Below, one piece after another: positions 1 to 5,888 of a DNA stretch of 5,945 nucleotides. Every line of letters begins with the position of its first letter. The first letter of the stretch is position 1. The notes under the pieces are model-generated. The model was given only the letters and a program-made list of their open reading frames with translations, was not told where the DNA came from and ran no database searches. The translations under genes were made by a program, and so were the position numbers. The stretch comes from Caulobacterales bacterium RIFOXYB1_FULL_67_16 (GTDB lineage Bacteria; Pseudomonadota; Alphaproteobacteria; Caulobacterales; Caulobacteraceae): positions 1 to 5,945 of the forward strand of contig MGLN01000037.1 in assembly GCA_001796045.1 (NCBI GenBank), read 5' to 3'.

Positions 1-168
1 TATTTCGGCCATCCCGGCAGCCACTATTTCGGCGTCGGCAAGATCGATCTGGACCAGGTCGAGGATTACGCCCGGCGCAAGGGCTGGGACGTCGCCACCT
101 GCGAACGCTGGCTGGCCCCCATCCTCAACTACGATCCTTACGCCGCCAAACGCGAAACGGCGGCCTGA
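1..168 (+). CDS. metH: Methionine synthase (cobalamin-dependent), C-terminal end only
   Basis: This is the 3' end of a gene that begins outside the window; 55 residues are visible before the TGA at 166-168. The segment contains GKIDLDQVEDYARRKGW followed by ERWLAPILNYDP, which matches the conserved end of the S-adenosylmethionine-binding activation domain of MetH (E. coli MetH has a near-identical DQVEDYARRKG...ERWLAPNLGYD ending). MetH is cytoplasmic and transfers a methyl group from 5-methyltetrahydrofolate through cobalamin to homocysteine; this last domain binds SAM for reductive reactivation of oxidised cobalamin. About ten residues follow the conserved NYDP, a short basic/alanine tail that looks lineage-specific. 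Some organisms split MetH into two polypeptides, so whether this one is full length cannot be judged here. Confidence 0.92.
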   Translation, partial: YFGHPGSHYFGVGKIDLDQVEDYARRKGWDVATCERWLAPILNYDPYAAKRETAA

Positions 169-190
169 GCTCAGGCTCAGACCGCCTTTC
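159..190. terminator. Candidate bidirectional terminator between convergent genes
   Basis: An inverted repeat spans the metH stop codon: GGCGG (159-163) pairs with CCGCC (182-186), and CTGAG (165-169) pairs with CTCAG (176-180), around a CTCAGG loop. Read on the plus strand there is one C/A mismatch and a short TTT follows. Read on the minus strand the mismatch becomes a G-U wobble, giving a continuous 11-bp stem followed by GTTTC, 23 nt past the stop of the 210-782 gene. Both U tracts are short, so termination strength is uncertain. The sequence also contains the perfect palindrome CCTGAGCTCAGG (164-175). Confidence 0.45.
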
Positions 191-209
191 CACAATCAAC
201 TTCCGCTAA

Positions 210-782
210 TCAGTTCGCGGGCGCCGGCGCCTCAAGCCCGACTTCGGCCGGGGTCGCCGGCGGGGTCGTGATGTTGTTCCGGATGCGCCGCGCCGCATGC
301 TCGCAACGCCCGGGAAGCCCATAGAACAGGCCGAACGACTGGCTCCGCGCCGCCTCGTCCTCGCTGGCCAGCAGAGGGGCCCACTGGGCCTTGGCCGCAG
401 CAGCGGCCTGTTGAGCGGCCGTCTTGGTCGCCGCCGTCTGCCTCGGCTCGGCCGCCGCCAAGGCGCTGCGGAAATCCTGAGCCTCTAGGCGACCCAATCG
501 CACCAGCTCCGTATCCTCCGGCGAACGGTTCGTCAGGCTGTCGCCCAGATCCGCGTGTCCCGTCACCAGAGCGTCGCACCAGGCCACCAGAACATAGTCC
601 TGCGTCGGCGCCCCGCGCGGAAGCGGGTTTGCATAGGCGATCGCCTCCCGCACCTTCAGCGCATCCGCAGTTTCGGCGGTGCGATTGCCGGTGACGATGG
701 GCCCGTCCTGATCCTGGGCGACGCCCGGACCGGCCGACAACAGCGACAGCGCAGAGATGCAGAGAGCGAGACGTTTCGACAT
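210..782 (-). CDS. Secreted hypothetical protein, Ala-rich, 190 aa
   Basis: I do not recognise a named family. The protein begins with a classical Sec signal peptide: basic start MSKR, hydrophobic core to about residue 17, and a probable signal peptidase I site GVA|Q after residue 22, so it should be periplasmic or secreted. The mature part has an LVAWCDALVTGH segment (about residues 65-76), a long Ala/Gln/Lys-rich probable helix (about 108-135), and a GRCEHAARRIR segment near residue 160, ending in a Pro/Ala-rich tail. The mature protein has only two cysteines (C69 and C160), which could form a disulfide. The ATG start is supported by an AAGGAAG ribosome binding site 3 nt upstream. It lies downstream of the receptor gene on the same strand but is separated from it by a strong terminator, so it is probably transcribed alone; I saw no convincing promoter in 783-861. 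The Trp-Cys...Gly-His pattern resembles hypothetical proteins I associate with Caulobacteraceae, which is recollection and was not checked. Confidence 0.8.
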   Translation of the reverse strand: MSKRLALCISALSLLSAGPGVAQDQDGPIVTGNRTAETADALKVREAIAYANPLPRGAPTQDYVLVAWCDALVTGHADLGDSLTNRSPEDTELVRLGRLEAQDFRSALAAAEPRQTAATKTAAQQAAAAAKAQWAPLLASEDEAARSQSFGLFYGLPGRCEHAARRIRNNITTPPATPAEVGLEAPAPAN

Positions 783-861
783 GGTCTTCCTTGATTGGCA
801 CCTTAGGCCGGACGTTCATAACGCTCACGCCATAAGATGGTTTCTACGACGCGCTTACACG

Positions 862-892
862 AAAAAGGGCGGCGGAGCGTTGCTCCACCGCC
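862..892 (-). terminator. Strong rho-independent terminator of the TonB receptor gene
   Basis: On the minus strand, about 25 nt after the receptor stop codon, GGCGGTGGAGC (892-882) pairs with GCTCCGCCGCC (878-868) in an 11-bp GC-rich stem with one G-U pair and a 3-nt loop. It is followed directly by C and five T residues (866-862). This is a canonical intrinsic terminator, and it separates the receptor transcript from the 210-782 gene downstream. Confidence 0.88.
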
Positions 893-916
893 TCAATCTC
901 AGTCCAAATCTACTTC

Positions 917-3900
917 TTAGAAGCGGGCGCGAGCACCCACGTAGAAGAAGCGCCCAATCACGTCGTAGGTGGACGGATCGGTCTGATACTGGAAGCCGCT
1001 GGCGTAGCGCGGCGGATCCTTGTCGAACAGATTATCGACGCCGCCGAAGATTTCCAGCGTATCGTTCACAGCCCACGAACCGTTCAGGTAGAAGTAGTTG
1101 TAGGCTTCGATCTCGGCGATGTCGCCGTCTTCCACCACCGCGTTCGGATCGGTGACCGAGTCGATGTATGCCCAGCGCAGCGACGCCGACAGGTTTTCAT
1201 ACTGCCAGGAGAAGCGCGTGCTGAACTTCCATTCGGGCAGAGTGGTGTTGCCCGGCGTGCCATCGCCGATCGTACCGACGAAGTTGTCGCTGAACGGGTT
1301 ACCCGGCAGGCTTTGGAACTGCTGGTTTTCATACCAGGTGCCTTGCGTGCTGAAGCCCAAACGGCCCGTCCATGCGGGCAGACCATAATCTGCCAGCGTC
1401 AGGTCGTAGCTCAGGGACAGATCGATGCCGGAGGCCTTGAAAGTCGCCAAGTTAGCGTTGGTCTGCGAGATTGACCCGCTCAGGCCTACGTTGGTCAGAT
1501 AGCCGGTTTCAGCATCCCGGTTCAGGTTGGCGCAGTAGATGTTAGAGTTGCTGAAGGTGGGGTTGTAGGTCGCATCGAAGCAGCGCGACAACGAGGTCGA
1601 GAAACCGACCGAGCTGATCACGTTTTCGATCTCGATGTCGAAGTAGTCCACCGTCGCGGTCAGCGAGGACGCCCAAGACGGTGCCGAAGCCGGCGCGCGA
1701 ACCACGACGCCGTAGGTCGTCGAGTCTGCGGTTTCCGGCGCCAGATTGGGATTACCGCCCGAGAACGTGCGGTACTGCGTCCCAACCGAGTCCCAGGTCG
1801 CGGTAATTTGCGACGACTGAGCCTGGCAAAGCGCCAGAACTTGAGACGCGTTGGCGCCAGCGCGCTGGGCACTGTCTTTATCGCAAGGATCCAGATTTCC
1901 AGAAGTCACGCCAGGATAGCCTTCGGCGCGGGTGGAGTACAATTCACCCACCGACGGCGCTCTCACTGCCCGCTGTTGCAGGCCGCGGAAACGCAACCAT
2001 TCAAACGGCGCATACTCGCCGCCGTATTTCCAGGTATCGGTGGTTTGGTTGATCGAGTAATCGGAAGCCCGATAGCCCGCTTCAAGGCCCAGATACTTGA
2101 CGAACGGCATGTCGGCCAAGATTGGGGCGCGAACTTCGCCGAACACTTCCCAGACGTCGTAACCGCCGGTAACGGGACCAGCCGAGTTTCCACCGAGCAA
2201 TGAACCGGTTTGAACGCCTTCAGGCGGCGTGTCCTGATAATCGATGTCGCGGTACTCCATGCCGAAGGCGAAGCTCAGCGGCCCGGCCGGCAGTTCGAAC
2301 AGATCGCCCGTCACAGAAGCAACGACGTTCTTCTGCTCGATCTCGGTGATCTGGAACTGCCCCTTGGCTTCGATATAATCGACTTGAGCCTGGGTGATAT
2401 TGTTTGCACCAAAGGGATTCAACGCAACACAGGTCGAAGGCGCGCCGGTGCTGCCCACGGGCCCAAGCGGCGAACCAGTCGGGCACCCGGCTAGGGCCGC
2501 ACGAATACGGTTGCCTTCCGGGAAACCGACATACTCCTGCCGGCTCTCATATCGACCGAATGACGCATAAACGTCATAGGCCCATTCGTTACCGAAGATT
2601 GCAGGCAGGTCGCCACGGAAACCGCCCGTCGCCTGGTAGGCCGTCGTGTCGTAGTTGTACGTCCTCGGGCCAAGCTCGACCGTACGACGCGCCAAGGTGA
2701 AGCTGGTGATGCCTGCACCGGTCATGAGGGCACGAACATCGGTCGGCAAGGTCGCGGACGTGGCGACCGGAATCGAGAACGACGCCGGCGATTCAGCCAG
2801 TTGGTTAGAGCTGGTATAGGTGCTGAAGAGAGCATCGCCGTAGAACTCGATCCGGTCGGTGATGTCGTACTTCATAGTGGTGTAGAAGTTCGTACGTTCA
2901 TACGGCGACTGCAGCAGGTTCACCGGGTTGAAGTCGTACAGGAACATAGAGTCCGGGTCCCAACCCTCAGTGTTGGGGCCGGTGTAGCCGAAGGTGCCGT
3001 CGCCGACGCCGGCGATGAACAGCGAACCATCCGGATTAAAGCCCAGGCGTTGGCCGCCGCGAATCAGATCAGAGTCCGCAGCCAGACCGCGAGCGGTGAA
3101 GTAGGCCTGATAGGCCGCCAGTTGAGTGGCCGACGCAGTCGTCGGAATGCTGAAAGTCCCGTCTCCGGTGGTAGCCGAGCCGTTCGGCACGCAGGTACCG
3201 TCATTGAAGCAGTATTGAGCCGTACGCGAAATGTCGCGTTCCGTCTGGGCGATGCCGTCGCGCGTATTGTGCGAGGCTGCAAAAGTCACGTGACCGCGAC
3301 CCTCATCGAAGGAACCGCCGGTGATCAGATTGTACTGACGCTCTTCGCCGTCGTTCTCACCGGAGATGCCGTATTGAGCCGACACCTGCAGGCCTTCGAA
3401 ATCATCCTTCAGGATGAAGTTCACAACGCCCGATACGGCGTCGGCGCCGTACACGGCCGAGGCGCCGCCGGTGATGATTTCGACGCGGTCCATCAACGAA
3501 CCAGGCAGGATCGAAATATCGACCGCACCGCTCGACGAACCCGGAACCAGACGACGACCGTTGACGAGAGTCAGGCCGCGAGCCGAGCCCAACTGGCGCA
3601 AATCAAGGAACGCAGCGCCACCCGACGACGGGTTGTTGTTGGTCTTCGTTAAGCTGGGCGACAGTTGCGGAAGAGAGTTGAGATAGGTCTCAATCGACGC
3701 GGTGCCGATCTCTTCCAAAGCCTCAGCGCCGACAGTCACGATCGGGCTGCTGCCGGTCGTATCGCGCAGACGAATACGCGAACCCGTAACAACGATGTCT
3801 TCGACAGCCGCCGCTGCCTCATCATCTTGCGTCGCTGTTTGCGCCATGGAGGGCGACGCGGCCATAGCCAGTAAGGCGCTGCCGATCATGGTCGTGGCAA

Positions 3901-3931
3901 GCAGCCCTCGACGATAACTCAAATTGCTCAA
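917..3931 (-). CDS. TonB-dependent outer-membrane receptor, 1004 aa, substrate unknown
   Basis: This is a complete energy-coupled outer-membrane importer. From the proposed TTG start the protein has a signal peptide (YRR followed by a hydrophobic stretch, probable cleavage SMA|Q after residue 30), a TonB-box-like EDIVVTGSRI (about 44-53), and a plug domain (about 60-175) with LTLVNGRRLVPG, VEIITGGASAVYGADAVSGVVN and FILKDDFEG signatures. A long beta-barrel follows, including a RAVRAPSVGELY motif (about 654-665), GGNPNLAPETADSTTYG, and a late VDNLFDKDPP. The chain ends in ...FFYVGARARF with a terminal Phe, as expected for BAM-mediated insertion. Eight cysteines form four close pairs (241/247, 483/501, 683/702, 784/800), probably loop disulfides. 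The in-frame ATG at 3997 would add 22 unlikely residues (MIGFGGGRR...) before the signal peptide, whereas the TTG at 3931 has GGGAG 7 nt upstream. The size and long N-terminal plug fit the large Caulobacter/Xanthomonas/sphingomonad receptors. No partner gene adjoins it, so carbohydrate, siderophore, peptide or other ligands all remain possible. Confidence 0.95.
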   Translation of the reverse strand: MSNLSYRRGLLATTMIGSALLAMAASPSMAQTATQDDEAAAAVEDIVVTGSRIRLRDTTGSSPIVTVGAEALEEIGTASIETYLNSLPQLSPSLTKTNNNPSSGGAAFLDLRQLGSARGLTLVNGRRLVPGSSSGAVDISILPGSLMDRVEIITGGASAVYGADAVSGVVNFILKDDFEGLQVSAQYGISGENDGEERQYNLITGGSFDEGRGHVTFAASHNTRDGIAQTERDISRTAQYCFNDGTCVPNGSATTGDGTFSIPTTASATQLAAYQAYFTARGLAADSDLIRGGQRLGFNPDGSLFIAGVGDGTFGYTGPNTEGWDPDSMFLYDFNPVNLLQSPYERTNFYTTMKYDITDRIEFYGDALFSTYTSSNQLAESPASFSIPVATSATLPTDVRALMTGAGITSFTLARRTVELGPRTYNYDTTAYQATGGFRGDLPAIFGNEWAYDVYASFGRYESRQEYVGFPEGNRIRAALAGCPTGSPLGPVGSTGAPSTCVALNPFGANNITQAQVDYIEAKGQFQITEIEQKNVVASVTGDLFELPAGPLSFAFGMEYRDIDYQDTPPEGVQTGSLLGGNSAGPVTGGYDVWEVFGEVRAPILADMPFVKYLGLEAGYRASDYSINQTTDTWKYGGEYAPFEWLRFRGLQQRAVRAPSVGELYSTRAEGYPGVTSGNLDPCDKDSAQRAGANASQVLALCQAQSSQITATWDSVGTQYRTFSGGNPNLAPETADSTTYGVVVRAPASAPSWASSLTATVDYFDIEIENVISSVGFSTSLSRCFDATYNPTFSNSNIYCANLNRDAETGYLTNVGLSGSISQTNANLATFKASGIDLSLSYDLTLADYGLPAWTGRLGFSTQGTWYENQQFQSLPGNPFSDNFVGTIGDGTPGNTTLPEWKFSTRFSWQYENLSASLRWAYIDSVTDPNAVVEDGDIAEIEAYNYFYLNGSWAVNDTLEIFGGVDNLFDKDPPRYASGFQYQTDPSTYDVIGRFFYVGARARF

Positions 3932-3938
3932 GACTTTT

Positions 3939-3943
3939 CTCCC
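3939..3943 (-). promoter_or_regulatory. Ribosome binding site supporting the TTG start of the receptor
   Basis: GGGAG on the minus strand lies 7 nt before the TTG at 3931-3929. It places the start immediately before SNLSYRRGLLATT, giving a normal-length signal peptide, and argues against the upstream ATG at 3997. Without this site the start would be ambiguous. Confidence 0.65.
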
Positions 3944-3959
3944 GTGATTGGCCGAGCCC

Positions 3960-3977
3960 CCGTCGGAATTCCGACGG
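3960..3977. promoter_or_regulatory. 18-bp perfect palindrome upstream of the receptor (candidate operator or mRNA hairpin)
   Basis: CCGTCGGAATTCCGACGG is a perfect inverted repeat with 7-bp arms around AATT (or 9-bp arms with no spacer). It sits 28 nt upstream of the proposed receptor start and 16 nt upstream of its ribosome binding site, probably inside the transcribed leader. As DNA it could bind a dimeric repressor; as RNA it could fold into a 7-bp hairpin with a four-base loop that affects translation or stability. No poly-T follows in either direction, so it is not an intrinsic terminator. No known regulator can be assigned from the sequence. Confidence 0.4.
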
Positions 3978-4210
3978 CCCCCGCCAAAGCCGATCACCCC
4001 AACAAAACGTTCGGGTTGTCCTCAGACGATACGAATGGGCGCATCAAGTCCAGCCGCTTGACCCTTTTCAACCACAATCTAGTCCATGATGTCGCAATCA
4101 CGCCACACTATGGTTGCTTATCTTACAAAATCGACAGCTCCGCTCAGCTATTCCGTGACTCCGAGCGAGCGAGCTGCGTATCAGGCTCATTCAACCAGCG
4201 GATTTTTCAG

Positions 4211-4759
4211 ATGAATTTTCCACTCATCATTTTCGGGGGGGTTGTTGCTTTAGGATGGACCAGCCGCCTCCCTCATCCATCAGATGCCATGCTTCAATCA
4301 GCCGATGCGCCAACGCCTTTGAGCGCCCTAGCAGAGTGTCGCAGGCTTGAAAGCCCCACCCTTCGGCTAGATTGTTACGACGCCGCTGTGCAGGCTTTGG
4401 AGACCGCTCAGGCTCAAGGCAATGTAGTGCTGTTAGACCGGGCGGCGATTGAGGAAAGTCAGCGCCGGTCTTTCGGGTTCAACATCAGCACCTTCAATCC
4501 ATTTGCAGGTGGAGATGGTCCTGTCCCCGTTGATGAAGTCACTTCGACATTGAAAGCAGCGCGGCAAATCCCGCCAGGCCGAAAATGGCTGATTACGCTG
4601 GAAGATGGCTCGACCTGGCTGCAGACGGATACGTCAACCCCCTACATCACACGCCCGCAAGGCCAGCCAGTACGAATCCGACGGGCCAGCATGGGTAGCT
4701 ATTTGATGACGGTCGCCAACAGCGCGGCTTTCAGTGTTCGGCGGCAGAACAGCGATTAG
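4211..4759 (+). CDS. Exported or membrane-anchored hypothetical protein with CRR...RLDCYD motif, 182 aa
   Basis: The frame stays open upstream to 3944, but ATG 4211 is preferred because it starts right at a hydrophobic stretch (NFPLIIFGGVVALGW, residues 2-16) that can act as a signal peptide or single membrane anchor; the n-region carries no Lys or Arg, which is atypical. The ribosome binding site is weak (AGCGGA, 8 nt away). Next come AECRRLESPTLRLDCYDAAV (about 41-60), with C43 and C55 the only cysteines; VVLLDRAAIEESQRRSFGF (about 72-90); and a C-terminal part with WLITLEDGSTWLQTD (126-140) and VRIRRASMGSYLMTV (154-168), which looks like a small beta-rich domain. The C-R...RL-CYD pattern occurs in several proteobacterial periplasmic proteins, including ones linked to type VI secretion, but nothing here supports that role. 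I recall similar hypothetical proteins in Caulobacterales and sphingomonads; the function is unknown. It is divergent from the receptor and convergent with the small 4770-4916 frame. Its start region is markedly AT-rich for this genome. Confidence 0.8.
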   Translation: MNFPLIIFGGVVALGWTSRLPHPSDAMLQSADAPTPLSALAECRRLESPTLRLDCYDAAVQALETAQAQGNVVLLDRAAIEESQRRSFGFNISTFNPFAGGDGPVPVDEVTSTLKAARQIPPGRKWLITLEDGSTWLQTDTSTPYITRPQGQPVRIRRASMGSYLMTVANSAAFSVRRQNSD

Positions 4760-4777
4760 CAACGCATCGCTAGCGAT
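4751..4777. repeat. Alternating inverted repeats at a convergent gene end
   Basis: AGCGAT (4751-4756), ATCGCT (4766-4771) and AGCGAT (4772-4777) form two mutually exclusive hairpins: one with a 9-nt loop spanning the stop of the 182-aa gene, the other the perfect palindrome ATCGCTAGCGAT. The stop codon of the minus-strand small ORF (4772-4770) lies in the palindrome. No T run follows on the plus strand, so a role as an intrinsic terminator is doubtful. Confidence 0.3.
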
Positions 4778-4916
4778 GAATGTTGACCCGCGTCGCATAG
4801 GGAGCCGGCTCCGGCGTGCACGAGGCCGTGACGAGTTGCGCCGCCATGAGACATAGCAGCGCCGCCGCGATAGGCTGAAGCCGATTTGATACAGCGAAGG
4901 CGATGGCACGGACCAT
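4770..4916 (-). CDS. Small putative secreted protein, 48 aa
   Basis: A short reading frame with ATG at 4916-4914 and TAG at 4772-4770 encodes 48 residues. It has a basic residue near the start (MVRAIAF), a hydrophobic core about residues 15-29 (PIAAALLCLMAAQLV), then TASC at 30-33 and a short polar tail TPEPAPYATRVNIHR. This is the shape of a small exported protein or lipoprotein. C33 is near where a lipobox Cys would be, but the residue three before it is Thr rather than Leu/Val/Ile, so lipidation is doubtful; cleavage near TAS could instead be by signal peptidase I. A good ribosome binding site, GGAG (4928-4925), lies 8 nt upstream. The frame ends 10 nt from the convergent 182-aa gene and starts 69 nt from the divergent hydrolase, filling an otherwise empty 226-nt gap. 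It is short and has no recognised family, so it may be a chance frame. Confidence 0.5.
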   Translation of the reverse strand: MVRAIAFAVSNRLQPIAAALLCLMAAQLVTASCTPEPAPYATRVNIHR

Positions 4917-4985
4917 GACGGGCGCTCCGAAGGCGGTTACCGAACCCTTAACGCAAGGCTCAGGCCACCACGGGACCGAGGCGCA

Positions 4986-5888
4986 GTGATTCCCTTCGTT
5001 CGCGACTTCGACTTCGCCTACGGGCGGCGGGACCAGGTTTCGCCGCTGACGCAGCGGGTGATTGCCGAGAACCCTGGACCGTTCACCTTCACAGGCACGG
5101 GGACCTATATCGTCGGGTCGCCCAGGACGGGGGCCTTAATCGCCGTGATCGACCCCGGACCGCTGGACGAATCGCATCTGGACGCCTTGCTGGTCGCCGT
5201 CGCGGACAGAAGGGTCAGCCATGTCTTCGTCACTCACACCCATCGCGACCACGCCCCCCTCGCCCGCCCCTTCGCCGAGCGAACCGGCGCGGTGGTTCTG
5301 GCCGCCCGGCCGCCGGCGCAAGAAACCCACGCCTCGGGTGCCCTGGACGAGGACGACGACGCCGACTTTTCGCCTGACATCGTGCTCACGGGCGGGGAGG
5401 TCATTGAAGGCGACGGCTGGACCCTGGAGGCTATCTTCACGCCGGGCCACGCCTCGAACCACATGGCCTTCGCCCTGAGAGAAGAGAACGCCCTGTTCAG
5501 CGGGGATCACGTCATGGGGTGGGCCACTACCGTCGTTGCGCCGCCGGACGGGAATATGCGCGCCTATATGGCCAGCCTGGACGCCGTCATCGCGCGCGAC
5601 TTCGCCACCGTGTGGCCCACTCACGGGCCGCCCGTCACCGATCCCGGCCCCTTCCTGCGGGCTTATCGCGCCCACCGTCTGGAGCGTGAGGCCCAGGTGG
5701 TCGACCGGCTCAGAGCGGGAGACCGGACGGCGGGAGAGATGGTCCCGCGACTCTATCCCACCGTGGACCAGAGCCTCTGGCCTGCGGCTTCCTTGTCTGT
5801 CCTGGCTCACCTGATCAAGCTGGTGGAAGACGGAGTCGCAGCGATGGATGGAGAACCCGATCTCACCGCCGAGTTTCGGCTCGTCTAG
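4986..5888 (+). CDS. LACTB2-like metallo-beta-lactamase-fold hydrolase, 300 aa
   Basis: A complete cytoplasmic metallohydrolase with no signal peptide. The metal-binding residues are intact: HTHRDH (H84, H86, D88, H89), H155 in TPGHASNH, D174 in FSGDH, and H213 in WPTHGPP, consistent with a two-metal (usually zinc) site. GTGTYIVGS (37-45) and VIDPGP (54-59) are typical of the fold's first strands. The C-terminal about 75 residues (REAQVVDRLRAG... to LAHLIKLVEDG) fit the winged-helix extension of the LACTB2 family. Human LACTB2 is a mitochondrial endoribonuclease, but the bacterial members are mostly uncharacterised, so the substrate is unknown. An acidic insert DEDDDAD (121-127) lies between motifs. 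The start is GTG at 4986, with GAGG 4 nt upstream; MIPFVRDFDFAYG right after it looks like a native N-terminus. The gene is divergent from the small ORF and its stop overlaps that of the next, convergent gene. Local GC is high (70% in 5221-5280). Confidence 0.93.
   Translation: MIPFVRDFDFAYGRRDQVSPLTQRVIAENPGPFTFTGTGTYIVGSPRTGALIAVIDPGPLDESHLDALLVAVADRRVSHVFVTHTHRDHAPLARPFAERTGAVVLAARPPAQETHASGALDEDDDADFSPDIVLTGGEVIEGDGWTLEAIFTPGHASNHMAFALREENALFSGDHVMGWATTVVAPPDGNMRAYMASLDAVIARDFATVWPTHGPPVTDPGPFLRAYRAHRLEREAQVVDRLRAGDRTAGEMVPRLYPTVDQSLWPAASLSVLAHLIKLVEDGVAAMDGEPDLTAEFRLV

Larger units (their letters stand above)
3932..4210. other. Divergent intergenic region between the receptor and the 4211-4759 gene
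   Basis: These 279 bases should hold the promoters of two divergent genes plus the palindrome described separately. Candidate elements are weak. On the plus strand TTGACC (4058-4063) lies 16 nt before a poor -10 match TAGTCC (4080-4085). On the minus strand TTGAAA (4071-4066) lies about 17 nt before CTTGAT. The stretch 4081-4140 is 45% GC by direct count, AT-richer than most of the window, as expected for a promoter region. A GACTC at 4157-4161 fits the GANTC target of the CcrM methylase used by Caulobacterales. Nothing here looks like an RNA gene or a coding region with a good start. Confidence 0.35.

Noticed and set aside
232..828. 198-codon minus-strand frame overlapping the 190-aa secreted protein in another frame
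   Set aside because: Its translation is rich in Gly, Arg and His, typical of a shifted GC-rich frame, while the 210-782 frame has a signal peptide and a well-placed ribosome binding site.
757..1155. 132-codon plus-strand frame covering the receptor terminator and C-terminus
   Set aside because: It runs through a strong minus-strand terminator hairpin and antisense to the conserved receptor C-terminus; the product is a highly basic Arg-rich shadow.
2801..3652. 283-codon plus-strand open frame antisense to the receptor gene
   Set aside because: It is the complement of a clearly coding TonB receptor sequence with conserved plug and barrel motifs, has no recognisable domain, and is typical of the long spurious antisense frames found in GC-rich genes.
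3901..3931. Twin-arginine (Tat) signal in the receptor N-terminus because of the YRR sequence
   Set aside because: The following residues GLLATT lack the consensus (S/T)RRxFLK pattern, and beta-barrel receptors are exported unfolded by Sec, so an ordinary Sec signal peptide is more likely.
4113..4135. Plus-strand promoter built on TTGCTT near 4113
   Set aside because: At the required 16-18 nt spacing there is only GC-rich sequence with no acceptable -10 element.
4634..4909. 91-codon minus-strand frame at the end of the 182-aa gene
   Set aside because: Arg/Ser-rich with no domain; it overlaps both the 182-aa gene and the better-supported 48-codon frame, which has a superior ribosome binding site and an export signal.
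5136..5810. 224-codon minus-strand open frame opposite the hydrolase
   Set aside because: The plus strand encodes an intact metallo-beta-lactamase fold with all metal ligands; the antisense translation is low-complexity Gly/Arg/Val-rich with no family resemblance.
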